64,000 bases of DNA from contig JAKLHY010000029.1 in the NCBI GenBank assembly GCA_022709905.1, positions 25,302 through 89,301 on the forward strand, read 5' to 3'. This DNA comes from Verrucomicrobiota bacterium (GTDB taxonomy: Bacteria; Verrucomicrobiota; Verrucomicrobiia; Limisphaerales; UBA1319). Shown here piece after piece: positions 10,698 through 18,279 of this stretch. The notes beneath the pieces were generated by a model. It had not been told where the DNA came from. It did no database searches and was given only the letters and a program-made list of their open reading frames with translations. Position 1 is the first letter of the stretch; each line of letters begins with the position of its first letter. The translations under genes and the position numbers were made by a program.

Positions 10698-11192
10698 ATG
10701 AATTCGAAAAAGAGTATCGACTTGTTGAATAAGGCGGTGGCCGACGAACTCCAGGCCGTGCATCAGTACATGTATTGGCACTTTCATCTCGATGATCAGG
10801 GATTCGCCCCGCTGGCGGGAATGTTCAAGCGGATCGCCATTATGGAGATGGGCCATGTCGAACGGCTGGCCGACCGCATCCTCTTCCTGAAGGGCGATGT
10901 CGTGATGGAGGTTGCCGGCCCGGTGGAAAAGATCACGGAAGCCCAGAAGATCCTGTCCAAGGCCGCCGAGATGGAGCAAGCCGGAGTGACCAGCTACAAC
11001 CAGTTCGCACTCCAATGCAGCCAGAACGCCGATGCCGTCTCCAAGCAGCTGTTCGAAGCCCTGGTCAACGACGAGGAATCGCACTTCGATGAGTTCGACA
11101 AACAGCTCGAAAACATCAAACGATTCGGCCCCAATTATCTCGCCCTCCAGTCGTTCAACAAAGCCCCAGAACAACCGGCCGAAGCCGACTAA
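10698..11192 (+). CDS. bfr: Bacterioferritin
   Basis: A 164-residue four-helix ferritin-like protein that stores iron as a ferric mineral after oxidising Fe(II) at a dinuclear centre. Ferroxidase residues are visible: Glu in VADELQAVHQY, EMGH in IMEMGHVERLADRI and EESH in NDEESHFDEFD. The Met of EMGH matches the position of the haem-ligand Met52 of E. coli Bfr, so haem binding is plausible. The start at 10698 gives the usual family length; an upstream in-frame extension of 48 residues has no ferritin character. It is a single gene, divergent from the oxidoreductase cluster. A haem-biosynthesis operon lies further along the same contig. Confidence 0.92.
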   Translation: MNSKKSIDLLNKAVADELQAVHQYMYWHFHLDDQGFAPLAGMFKRIAIMEMGHVERLADRILFLKGDVVMEVAGPVEKITEAQKILSKAAEMEQAGVTSYNQFALQCSQNADAVSKQLFEALVNDEESHFDEFDKQLENIKRFGPNYLALQSFNKAPEQPAEAD

Positions 11193-11225
11193 TCACTCTT
11201 TTGCCCCATTTCGGATCCGTCCCCC

Positions 11226-11258
11226 GTGTCCCCAGTATTGGTGACTGGCTGGGGACAC
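11226..11258. repeat. 10-bp perfect inverted repeat
   Basis: GTGTCCCCAG (11226-11235) is repeated as CTGGGGACAC (11249-11258), with a 13-base loop. It follows the bacterioferritin stop by 33 bases and lacks a T-tract. It could be a factor-independent hairpin, an mRNA-stabilising end or a REP-like element. Confidence 0.6.
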
Positions 11259-11279
11259 GATTTCCGTTATAGTGCCCTT

Positions 11280-11430
11280 GTCTTTGACCGGTGCAAAAGT
11301 GCAGTTGACCTTGTATCCGTGTGTGTGAAGAAAAAGGCGTAAGTCTGCGGCGCCGCTCGGGTTGAAGATCACAGGTAGCGACAGGCTACCCCGATTTTGT
11401 AGCGTGTTCTCTCAATCGTTTCCTAAGAGC
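11280..11430 (+). other. Intergenic stretch with hairpins, possible small RNA
   Basis: No gene is seen between the bacterioferritin stop and the terminator at 11431. The stretch contains a perfect 6-bp hairpin, GGTAGC/GCTACC, near 11372-11388 and ends at a canonical terminator about 240 bases past bfr. That spacing would suit a short independent transcript, but no RNA family was recognised. Confidence 0.25.
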
Positions 11431-11460
11431 AAGGCCGGGTAACCCCCGGCCTTCTTTTTT
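11431..11460 (+). terminator. Rho-independent terminator
   Basis: AAGGCCGGG (11431-11439) pairs perfectly with CCCGGCCTT (11445-11453) across a 5-base loop. A CTTTTTT tract follows on the plus strand. It would end plus-strand transcripts from bfr or from an unannotated small RNA, and it sits just before the convergent beta-barrel gene. Confidence 0.85.
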
Positions 11461-11501
11461 CCACGGGAATAGGGAAGCCCTCGCTTGATGGCGCAGGATC
11501 G

Positions 11502-12797
11502 TCAGAACCGGTAGACTAAGCCAGCCCGGATCCGGTTTTGATAATAATCCCGGTATTCGATGTCGGACATTTTTTCGGTGTAGGTATAACCCACGGTGGC
11601 GCGCCAATGCTCGTGGAGTTGGTAGCCAAGGGTAATGCCGGCTTGCAGATAGGTGTAATCCTCCTCATACGAATAGCCCATTTCCTTGGCGAAGAATACG
11701 GAGACAAAGGTGCTGAGATCGACGTTCCTGAGGACGTTCCACATGGCGGTATACTGGAAGTAAGTCTGCTCCAGGTTGTAGCCGCTGAACCCGAGTTCGT
11801 TCCGATGCCCGGCGGACAGGTTGTGGTTGAGATAGGTATTGAGCCGGTGGTTGATCTGCCCGTAGGCGTAAAAATTGGATTCATCCGTATCATCCATGCG
11901 CGGATCATCACTCAAAATCGATTCATACCCCCCCCCAACGCGCAGATTCAAATTGGGTGACAAAGACCACCCGACGAAGGGCCCGCCGCCCACCCGCCAA
12001 TGGTCCGCGATCTGATCTTCCTTATAGTTGTGGTAATTGGCGTGTCCCTCGAGGCCGAGTTGAATCTGGGGGGAGAAAAGAAACGTCAGCGACGCCGATA
12101 ACCATTCCGATACCCGATCGGCGTAACTGTAAGTCTCCTCGGCAGTCCAAAAATCCTCGTGATCATACCCCACCGTCACAATCAAATCGTTCAAATCCCA
12201 ATCGACCTGCGCTCCGAGCCGGTTGTCATAGCGTCCCAGAACGGCTTCGTTGCCGAGGTTCAGGAAAATGCCGTCGTTTTCGATGTAGGATCCGTAGGTG
12301 AGGCTCTCCTGGTAATAAAAGCGTTCGTGCAGGTTGATCTTGAAGTCGCCGGTGAAAATATTGAAGGCAAGGGCGGAATCCGGACTGATCAAGGGACGAT
12401 CCGCGTTCAACTCGGTATGGTCGATGTAGTAATCATAGCCAATGCCAACACCAAAAGTCAGCGTATTGGCCCGGGTCACCTGCCAGTGGCTCTTGAGCTT
12501 GACTTCGGGGTGAATGATGAAGTCGCTTTCCCGATGGGTGCTTGACCAGTAAATGTTGTCGTTATACTCGAATCCAAGGTGAAGTTCCGTGCGCAGGCCG
12601 ACCGCGCCCATGCGAATATTGTAGTCTCCGGGAATCATGGCCTGTTTTTGCGAGGCCAACTCGTCACCGGCCATCGATTCTCGGATGGCTTCCTGACCGA
12701 ATCCGGCAGGTCCCATCGCCGCAAGGCCGACCGTCACAAACACGAGAGGCGTCGGATTCAAGCCACTGGCCAAGTGAGATCTCCCTTTTGACTTCAT
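11502..12797 (-). CDS. Outer-membrane beta-barrel protein
   Basis: A 431-residue protein with a signal peptide (cleavage likely near AGFGQ-EAI). It is followed by many alternating amphipathic strands rich in Tyr, Asn and Gly, and it ends in VYRF; a terminal aromatic residue is typical of barrels inserted by BamA. Strand-like segments such as HLGFEYNDNIYW, LTFGVGIGYDYY and RATVGYTYTEK support a barrel of roughly 16-18 strands. No plug or specific ligand domain is seen. Similar proteins in Verrucomicrobiota are annotated only as outer membrane beta-barrel proteins. Met at 12797 gives the better signal peptide; another in-frame Met lies at 12809. It appears to stand alone. Confidence 0.8.
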   Translation of the reverse strand: MKSKGRSHLASGLNPTPLVFVTVGLAAMGPAGFGQEAIRESMAGDELASQKQAMIPGDYNIRMGAVGLRTELHLGFEYNDNIYWSSTHRESDFIIHPEVKLKSHWQVTRANTLTFGVGIGYDYYIDHTELNADRPLISPDSALAFNIFTGDFKINLHERFYYQESLTYGSYIENDGIFLNLGNEAVLGRYDNRLGAQVDWDLNDLIVTVGYDHEDFWTAEETYSYADRVSEWLSASLTFLFSPQIQLGLEGHANYHNYKEDQIADHWRVGGGPFVGWSLSPNLNLRVGGGYESILSDDPRMDDTDESNFYAYGQINHRLNTYLNHNLSAGHRNELGFSGYNLEQTYFQYTAMWNVLRNVDLSTFVSVFFAKEMGYSYEEDYTYLQAGITLGYQLHEHWRATVGYTYTEKMSDIEYRDYYQNRIRAGLVYRF

Positions 12798-13055
12798 AGC
12801 ATTCAGCAAACAAAAATTCGACTTCGAAATACAATCCGCCCCTCTTCCCCGTGCGCATCCATCATTAGTACAAGCATGATTAGGCTATAGATTACTCTTA
12901 TTCAAGTCCAGTTTTTATTTCAGCTCAACTCACATCCGGAGGCAGGGAATCAGCTTCGTCGGAAACACAAGATCTTGGCTGTGGATCATGCCGTTTCTGT
13001 CAGATCCGCGGCCTCAGCCACATGGGCGCTCGGGCCCCGCGCGGCCTCGACAACC

Positions 13056-13556
13056 TCAACGTCCAAGGGCGCGGATGGTTTGAATTTCGGCAATCAGCCA
13101 CTCGCCCTCTGTCTTGGTCAGACGGATTCTCAGCTGTTGAACAACGGCATTCTGTTCCTGGTTCACATCGGCCAAAGCGGTGAGCCAGGCGGTGGCTGAC
13201 TGCCGGTTGTCCGCGACCTCAATTCTGTAGTCCAGGAATTCCACTCGCAACCGCTGCAGGTGTGTTCTGACCGCGGCCAGGACTTGACGCAATTGATCGC
13301 GTCCTTCAATGCTGCCGTAGTCCGGATTCACGTTATCGAGGCGGATCACGAGTTCCGACTGGAAGAAGGCACTCAGTCGGTTGACCACAGCCAGGCGGGC
13401 AATGGCTGATTCCGAGTTGGAAAACGAGGTGAGCTGGGCCATTTTGTCGAGTTTTCGCCGGATGAGGGTGGCATCGGAAGGAAAGAGGCGAAACATCAAC
13501 AGAATGATGAGCACCACGGCCAAACCGGCCATGCCGATGAGAGTCAGTTTTCTCAA
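13056..13556 (-). CDS. Membrane-anchored NTF2-like protein, TTG start
   Basis: A 166-residue protein with one N-terminal transmembrane helix (LIGMAGLAVVLIILLMFRLF). An extracytoplasmic alpha+beta domain follows, with the helix-then-strands pattern of NTF2/SnoaL-like proteins (GRDQLRQVLAAV, RVEFLDYRIEVADN, LRIRLTKTEGEWLI). I chose a TTG start at 13556: it overlaps the lepB stop as TTGA and has GGAAGG upstream. The longer open frame would overlap lepB heavily. The function is unknown. Coupling to signal peptidase and FKBP genes suggests a role in export or envelope maturation, which is inference only. Confidence 0.65.
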   Translation of the reverse strand: MRKLTLIGMAGLAVVLIILLMFRLFPSDATLIRRKLDKMAQLTSFSNSESAIARLAVVNRLSAFFQSELVIRLDNVNPDYGSIEGRDQLRQVLAAVRTHLQRLRVEFLDYRIEVADNRQSATAWLTALADVNQEQNAVVQQLRIRLTKTEGEWLIAEIQTIRALGR

Positions 13557-14074
13557 AAAAGCACCTTCCCGACAATGCGCGAACGTTCCACCGTGCCGTA
13601 TTCGTGCAGACTCAGCGGCATTTCCCGATTGTCCCCCACCACAAAGAACGCGTCGGGAGGCACCAACGTCTCGGCCAGATTCCATGCGGCGCGCGGCCTT
13701 TTCACATAGGGCTCATCGAGAGGTTTGTCATCAATAAAAATCCTGCCGTCGCGAATGGCGACGCGGTCGCCGGGCATGCCAATAATCCGTTTCAGCAGCA
13801 TCACGCTATGGCCCGTCATCGCGATGCTGATCACGTCGCCGCGTTGAGGTTCTCTCCATCGGTAAGCCCAGCGATTGGCGAAGTTGACGCCTCCTTCCCG
13901 GTAGGTTGGCAGCATGCTGATGCCCTGAATTCGGATGGGCAGGAGGATAAATCGGAACACGACGAAGGCGGTCAACGCAATCAATCCGACACGCAACAGA
14001 GTGCGCTTGGGATGTCTGCCGACCAGCAACCGGATCCACCAGGACGGCGAGGAACTGGTTTCGCCCGTGTTCAT
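13553..14074 (-). CDS. lepB: Signal peptidase I
   Basis: A 173-residue membrane protease that cleaves signal peptides from exported preproteins. After one transmembrane helix (RVGLIALTAFVVFRFILLP), the catalytic Ser lies in GISMLPT and the catalytic Lys in LLKRIIGMPGD. The later boxes GRIFIDDKPL and VVGDNREMPLS are also present. Only one N-terminal helix is seen, as in Gram-positive-type short peptidases. The stop overlaps the TTG start of the NTF2-like gene, and the FKBP gene lies 51 bases upstream. Confidence 0.93.
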   Translation of the reverse strand: MNTGETSSSPSWWIRLLVGRHPKRTLLRVGLIALTAFVVFRFILLPIRIQGISMLPTYREGGVNFANRWAYRWREPQRGDVISIAMTGHSVMLLKRIIGMPGDRVAIRDGRIFIDDKPLDEPYVKRPRAAWNLAETLVPPDAFFVVGDNREMPLSLHEYGTVERSRIVGKVLF

Positions 14075-14125
14075 GACTCGGCGGGGAGCAATGCCATCGG
14101 GCCATCGCTCCCCCTCCGAAGAAGT

Positions 14126-14941
14126 CTATTGGTTTTTCTTCTCGAGGTCTTCCTTCTTGATAACCTCAATCTTGGCCCCTTTCTTCATCTCATCAGCCGA
14201 GGGGACTTTGATAATATCGCTGGTGACCGGAGCCGGAGGCGGAGCGGGAGGCTCAATTCCGAGAAGTTCCACATCGAAGATTAGGGTGGCATTCGGAGCG
14301 ATTCGGCCGCCGCCCGAACCCATTTCACCGTAGGCCAGGTTTGCCGGAATAACCAACTGCCACTTCGAACCCACCTTCATCAGTTGCAGCGCCTCGGTCC
14401 ATCCCTTGATGACACCGGACACATTAAAGGTCGCCGGTTTGTCCCGCTGATAAGAGCTGTCAAACTCGGCGCCGTCGATGGTCGTTCCGCGGTAGTGCAC
14501 TTTAACCACGTCGTTCGACTTGGGTTTCTCACCGGAGCCGTCCTTGAGGATTTTGTACTGCAGACCGCTGGCCAGAGTGGTCACCCCCTCTTTGGCCTTG
14601 TTTTCCGCCAGGAACGCTTCACCCGCCTTGAGATTCTTTTCACCCTGCTCCTTGCGGCGCTGTTCAGCCCGCGCCCGCAGTTCCTTGCTGAATTCCTGCA
14701 TGACGGTCTTCATCTCGTCATCGGGAATCTGGAGTTTGGCGTTGCTATAAACGTCCTTGACGCCCCGCGCGAGGGTGTCCAGGTCAATATCGATATCCTG
14801 GCCTTTCCAGCTTCGTCCAAGGTTTACGCCAATGATATAGCTGATCTTCTGTTTCTGGTCTTCAAGCGGCTTGGCGTCCTCGGCATAAAGCGGACAGGCC
14901 ACCAGGGTGGCGAGTGCGGTTGCAATGAGCAGTTTCTTCAT
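14126..14941 (-). CDS. Periplasmic FKBP-type peptidyl-prolyl isomerase
   Basis: A 271-residue exported foldase. The signal peptide is MKKLLIATALATLVACPLYA. An FKBP N-terminal dimerisation region follows (YIIGVNLGRSW through about residue 115). The catalytic FKBP domain comes next, with VKVHYRGTTIDGAEFDSSY, VIKGWTEALQLMKVGSK and ANLAYGE, as in Mip/FkpA proteins. A Pro-rich linker and a charged Lys/Glu tail follow the domain. The start at 14941 gives a clean signal peptide; the upstream open frame runs into the region opposite the iorA start. It is first in the minus-strand group with lepB. Confidence 0.92.
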   Translation of the reverse strand: MKKLLIATALATLVACPLYAEDAKPLEDQKQKISYIIGVNLGRSWKGQDIDIDLDTLARGVKDVYSNAKLQIPDDEMKTVMQEFSKELRARAEQRRKEQGEKNLKAGEAFLAENKAKEGVTTLASGLQYKILKDGSGEKPKSNDVVKVHYRGTTIDGAEFDSSYQRDKPATFNVSGVIKGWTEALQLMKVGSKWQLVIPANLAYGEMGSGGGRIAPNATLIFDVELLGIEPPAPPPAPVTSDIIKVPSADEMKKGAKIEVIKKEDLEKKNQ

Positions 14942-15125
14942 GTGTTTTCCTTTTACCCCCTTATTTTGAGGAAAGACCGGCAATCTGCAATGGAATTCTT
15001 GCGGGATCCGCGTGCGCTTTGGTGCTTGGGCCTGCCCCCCCGGGGGGCGAATTCGACCTTTCCACCACTGAAAATTGCACAATCGCCTTGCCAAGTTCGC
15101 TCCGGACCATTTCATTATCTCCTCC

Positions 15126-16910
15126 ATGTTGTCGACGCAGCACAATCATAAAGTCGATTTGCTCTCCGGTAACGAAGCTATCGCCCGGGGCGCATTCGAA
15201 GCGGGTGTGGCCGTGGCGTGCGGTTACCCGGGAACTCCGTCCACGGAAATCCTGGAGGCCGTGGCCACCTATAAACCGGCACTCTATTGTGAATGGTCCC
15301 CGAACGAAAAGGTGGCCTTCGAGGTGGCCGTCGGCGCGTCCCTGTCGGGAGCACGGTCGATCGTCACCATGAAACATGTGGGATTGAACGTCGCCGCCGA
15401 TCCGCTGATGACCTTTTCCTATGTGGGCGCCGTAGGAGGAATGGTCGCGTGCGTGGCCGACGATCCCGGCATGCATTCCTCTCAAAATGAACAGGATACA
15501 CGCCATTACGCCCGCTTGGCCAAGGTGCCTCTCTTCGAACCAGCTGATTCCCAGGAAGCCAAGGATTTCCTGAAGATTGCCCTCGATGTATCCGAGCAAT
15601 TCCAAACGCCCATCCTCTTGCGCCTGACCACGCGAGTGAGCCATTCGCGCGGCTTGGTTACCCTCCTGGAGGACCGAAAGCCCGCCGCCCAGCCTGGATT
15701 TGTCAAGGATCCCCCTCGCTACGTCCCCATCCCCATGTGGGGCCGGTTGATGCGCCACCGGGTGGAGGAACGGCTGCCCAAATTGATCGAGGCCGCTGAA
15801 CAATCGCCGCTCAACCGTATCGAAATGCGGGATCCGGAGTTCGGCATCGTGACCTCGAGTATTGCTTACCAGTATGTCCGGGACGTTTTTCCGGAGGCCT
15901 CGGTGCTCAAACTCGGATGGTCTTATCCTTTCCCGGACAAAGTCATCCGCCAATTCGCCGGCCAGGTCAAACGGATTCTCGTTGTGGAGGAGCTCGATGA
16001 TTTCCTGGAAGAACACATCAAAGCGCTGGGGATTGCCTGCGAGGGTAGAAACATCGTTCCTGGCATTGGCGAACTGACGCCCAGCCGATTGCGGCAAGTG
16101 AAAGCCCGTCTCGAGGGCCGCGAACCCTCCGCTATACCCACGCCAACCCCTGTCAGCGATCTGCCCGCCCGTCCGCCCGTCCTTTGCCCGGGTTGCCCGC
16201 ATCGGGGCATTTTCTATGCCCTGACCCAATTTGATGTCGTCGTCACCGGGGACATCGGCTGTTACAGCCTCGGCGTGTTTCCTCCCTTGAACCGGATGGA
16301 TACGATCCTGTGCATGGGCGCGGGTGTGTCGATGCCGCAAGGCTTCGAAAAGGCCGGGGAACCCAAAAAAATCGTCGGAATGGTCGGGGATTCCACCTTT
16401 TTTCACTCCGGAATTACCGGTTTGTTGAACATCGTGCACAACCGAGGAGCCTCCACCATCGTTGTGGTCGACAATCGAACGACGGCTATGACTGGCCACC
16501 AGGACAATCCCGGCACCGAATATAACCTCATGGGCGAGGTCACTCCGGCCATTTCCATCGAAGCCATTGCCCGCGCCTGCGGCGTCCGACGGGTGGAAAC
16601 GGTCAATCCATACGAACTGGAACGAACCATCCAGGTGTTCAAGGAGGCTTTGGAAGCCAAAGAAGCCACCGTCATTGTCTCGCGGGCACCTTGTCCCTTG
16701 CACGAAGGCAAGCCCGTTGGCAAACCTCTCGCGATGGATGCCTCCGTCTGCCAGGAATGCGGCGAATGCCTGAATCTCGGCTGCCCGGCTGTGGAAAAAC
16801 GCGAGGGCCATGGATTGCATATCAACGATCTCCTGTGCGGCGGCTGCGGCATGTGCGCCCAGGTCTGTCCTTTTGCCGCCATTTCTCCAATTCAAACCGC
16901 TCAATCATGA
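15126..16910 (+). CDS. iorA: Indolepyruvate ferredoxin oxidoreductase, alpha subunit
   Basis: A 594-residue thiamine-pyrophosphate enzyme subunit that oxidatively decarboxylates aryl-2-oxoacids to acyl-CoA, passing electrons to ferredoxin. The pyrimidine-binding part opens with SGNEAIARGAFEAGV and ACGYPGTPSTEI. The TPP-binding part has GDIGCYSLG, GAGVSMPQGFEKA and MVGDSTFFHSG. The C terminus carries a 2x[4Fe-4S] module, CQECGECLNLGC and CGGCGMCAQVCP. The ATG at 15126 starts the conserved sequence; an upstream TTG at 15075 is less likely. It overlaps iorB by ATGA. The locus points to anaerobic or fermentative amino-acid use. Confidence 0.95.
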   Translation: MLSTQHNHKVDLLSGNEAIARGAFEAGVAVACGYPGTPSTEILEAVATYKPALYCEWSPNEKVAFEVAVGASLSGARSIVTMKHVGLNVAADPLMTFSYVGAVGGMVACVADDPGMHSSQNEQDTRHYARLAKVPLFEPADSQEAKDFLKIALDVSEQFQTPILLRLTTRVSHSRGLVTLLEDRKPAAQPGFVKDPPRYVPIPMWGRLMRHRVEERLPKLIEAAEQSPLNRIEMRDPEFGIVTSSIAYQYVRDVFPEASVLKLGWSYPFPDKVIRQFAGQVKRILVVEELDDFLEEHIKALGIACEGRNIVPGIGELTPSRLRQVKARLEGREPSAIPTPTPVSDLPARPPVLCPGCPHRGIFYALTQFDVVVTGDIGCYSLGVFPPLNRMDTILCMGAGVSMPQGFEKAGEPKKIVGMVGDSTFFHSGITGLLNIVHNRGASTIVVVDNRTTAMTGHQDNPGTEYNLMGEVTPAISIEAIARACGVRRVETVNPYELERTIQVFKEALEAKEATVIVSRAPCPLHEGKPVGKPLAMDASVCQECGECLNLGCPAVEKREGHGLHINDLLCGGCGMCAQVCPFAAISPIQTAQS

Positions 16911-17521
16911 ACAATTCCACCACGAATGTCGTCTTGGCCGGCGTCGGCGGCCAGGGCATCCTGCTCGCCAGTGAGATTATGGCGCGCGCGGCCATGGCGG
17001 CCGGGTTCGATGTCAAGACGAACGAAGTCCACGGGATGGCCCAGCGAGGCGGATCGGTCATCGCCCAGATTCGTTACGCGACCAAGGTCAATAGCCCGCT
17101 CGTGGCTCTGGGCACCGCCCAAGTCCTCGGATCGCTGGAAAAAATCGAGTCCCTGAGATACGCCGAATACCTGGCCCCAGGCGGACTGGCGGTGGTTTCC
17201 ACGCAAATCGTCGTGCCCCTGACCGTCTCGAGCGGCCAAGCCCAATACCCCGAGGACGCTGAAGATCGGATCCGGCGCACTTTTCCTCGGCTGATCTACG
17301 TCGATGCCGTCAAACTGGCCGGGGAACTGGGCAACATCAAAGCATCAAACCTCGTGGTCATGGGAGCGTTATCGACCGGCCTCGATCTGCCTCTGACGGC
17401 CTGGCAGGAGGCCATCCGGGCCGCTGTCAAGCCGCGGTTCGTGGACTTAAACCTCAAGGCCTTCACCGCCGGTGTCGCCTGCGCCGATACTACCGCCGCC
17501 CAAACGCCCCCTCCAGCATAG
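16907..17521 (+). CDS. iorB: Indolepyruvate ferredoxin oxidoreductase, beta subunit
   Basis: A 204-residue gamma-type subunit of the IOR complex. The family opening is present: VVLAGVGGQGILLASEIMA, then TNEVHGMAQRGGSV, which is typical of pyruvate/ketoisovalerate ferredoxin oxidoreductase gamma domains. Its ATG overlaps the iorA stop, so the two subunits are translationally coupled. The C-terminal ~15 residues are low-complexity. A long hairpin follows downstream. Confidence 0.95.
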   Translation: MNNSTTNVVLAGVGGQGILLASEIMARAAMAAGFDVKTNEVHGMAQRGGSVIAQIRYATKVNSPLVALGTAQVLGSLEKIESLRYAEYLAPGGLAVVSTQIVVPLTVSSGQAQYPEDAEDRIRRTFPRLIYVDAVKLAGELGNIKASNLVVMGALSTGLDLPLTAWQEAIRAAVKPRFVDLNLKAFTAGVACADTTAAQTPPPA

Positions 17522-17640
17522 CATAGGGCTGCGGGCGGTCGTTCGGATACAGCCGCGCTCCGAAGTGTCGCTGGAATGTGATTGGGTTAGATGATGTTCC
17601 GCTGCGCGGAACGGGAATACCAAAACACTGCACTTCAATC

Positions 17641-17709
17641 CGGTGGGCTGAGAGGTTAAGTTTTCGGGCGACAAAACCATGAAAACTCAACGACAACCTC
17701 GGCCCACCG
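17641..17709. repeat. Long imperfect hairpin between convergent genes
   Basis: CGGTGGGC-tga-GAGGTT (17641-17657) pairs with AACCTC-g-GCCCACCG (17695-17709). Inside it AGTTTTC (17659-17665) pairs with GAAAACT (17681-17687). The whole forms a 69-base stem with small bulges between iorB (+) and the stress-protein gene (-). It could be a bidirectional terminator, the end of a small mobile element or a repeat family member. Confidence 0.65.
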
Positions 17710-17804
17710 TCAAAGCGATCCTCGATGAACCTGTCACGCTGAGTGTCGAATGTCTAGCCCGCTTCAGATCTCCTTCGTCTCTTCACACCGGCCTGCTGGC
17801 ATAG
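17679..17804 (+). pseudogene. Short ORF, possible remnant of a repeated protein gene
   Basis: A 41-codon frame starts at the ATG inside the hairpin and encodes KAILDEPVTLSVECLARF before losing any pattern. The VTLSVECL segment resembles the start of a large uncharacterised protein family that I recall only from memory, so this may be a decayed N-terminal fragment. It may equally be a chance frame. Confidence 0.2.
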
Positions 17805-18265
17805 CTGAAGGGGACGACGAGCACCGCACAATCGGCCTTGCGCACAACCTTCTCCGCCACACTCCCAAAAAAAGCCTTGCGCACCCCCCCGTGGCCCTCC
17901 CGGCCAATCAGGATCAAGTCAATGGCCTTTTCCCGCGCAAAATCCAAAATCTCCGCGGCATCAGGCCCCACGCGGACCTCGATCTGGACATCCAGGCCGG
18001 CCGGCACCCGATTCACATAACTGGAATGGATCTTCTCATCAATCGCCCGCCGAGTCTGCTCCTCCACGTCGTCCACCTCCTGCAAATACGATTTCCAAAA
18101 CTGGGCATCCGCCTCGTGGACAACATGCAGCACGTAAAGCGTCGAGCCCGGACGCCGAATGGCCGCGTCGATGGCGAAATCGAATACGGCATCCGCGCTG
18201 GTCGAGAAATCCGTGCAGAAGAGAATGCGCTTGAAACGCGTTTCCGCTTGGGCCGCGGTATTCAT
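17783..18265 (-). CDS. Universal stress protein, UspA family
   Basis: A 160-residue cytoplasmic alpha/beta protein. The opening strand and Asp (KRILFCTDFSTSAD) match USP domains. The ATP-binding loop appears as GREGHGGVRKAFFGSVAEKV, i.e. G-2x-G-9x-G-S, so it is probably an ATP-binding type. It lies 15 bases downstream of dctM on the same strand. USP genes often sit beside TRAP transporters, where some bind ATP and contact the transporter; the link here is by position only. Confidence 0.9.
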   Translation of the reverse strand: MNTAAQAETRFKRILFCTDFSTSADAVFDFAIDAAIRRPGSTLYVLHVVHEADAQFWKSYLQEVDDVEEQTRRAIDEKIHSSYVNRVPAGLDVQIEVRVGPDAAEILDFAREKAIDLILIGREGHGGVRKAFFGSVAEKVVRKADCAVLVVPFSYASRPV

Positions 18266-18279
18266 GGGAATCCTTGAGG

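Noticed and set aside
11370..11400. Similarity of AGGTAGC...CTACC to a c-di-GMP-I riboswitch tail
   Set aside because: The conserved GEMM core upstream is absent and the element is not placed before a gene.
14961..16904. A 647-codon open frame on the minus strand opposite iorA
   Set aside because: It mirrors the highly conserved iorA gene, has no recognisable domains and arises from GC-rich codon use.
17655..17691. Resemblance of the hairpin core to an integron attC site (GTTAAGT and ACTCAAC)
   Set aside because: The boxes are in the reverse arrangement to attC, and there are no integrase or cassette arrays.
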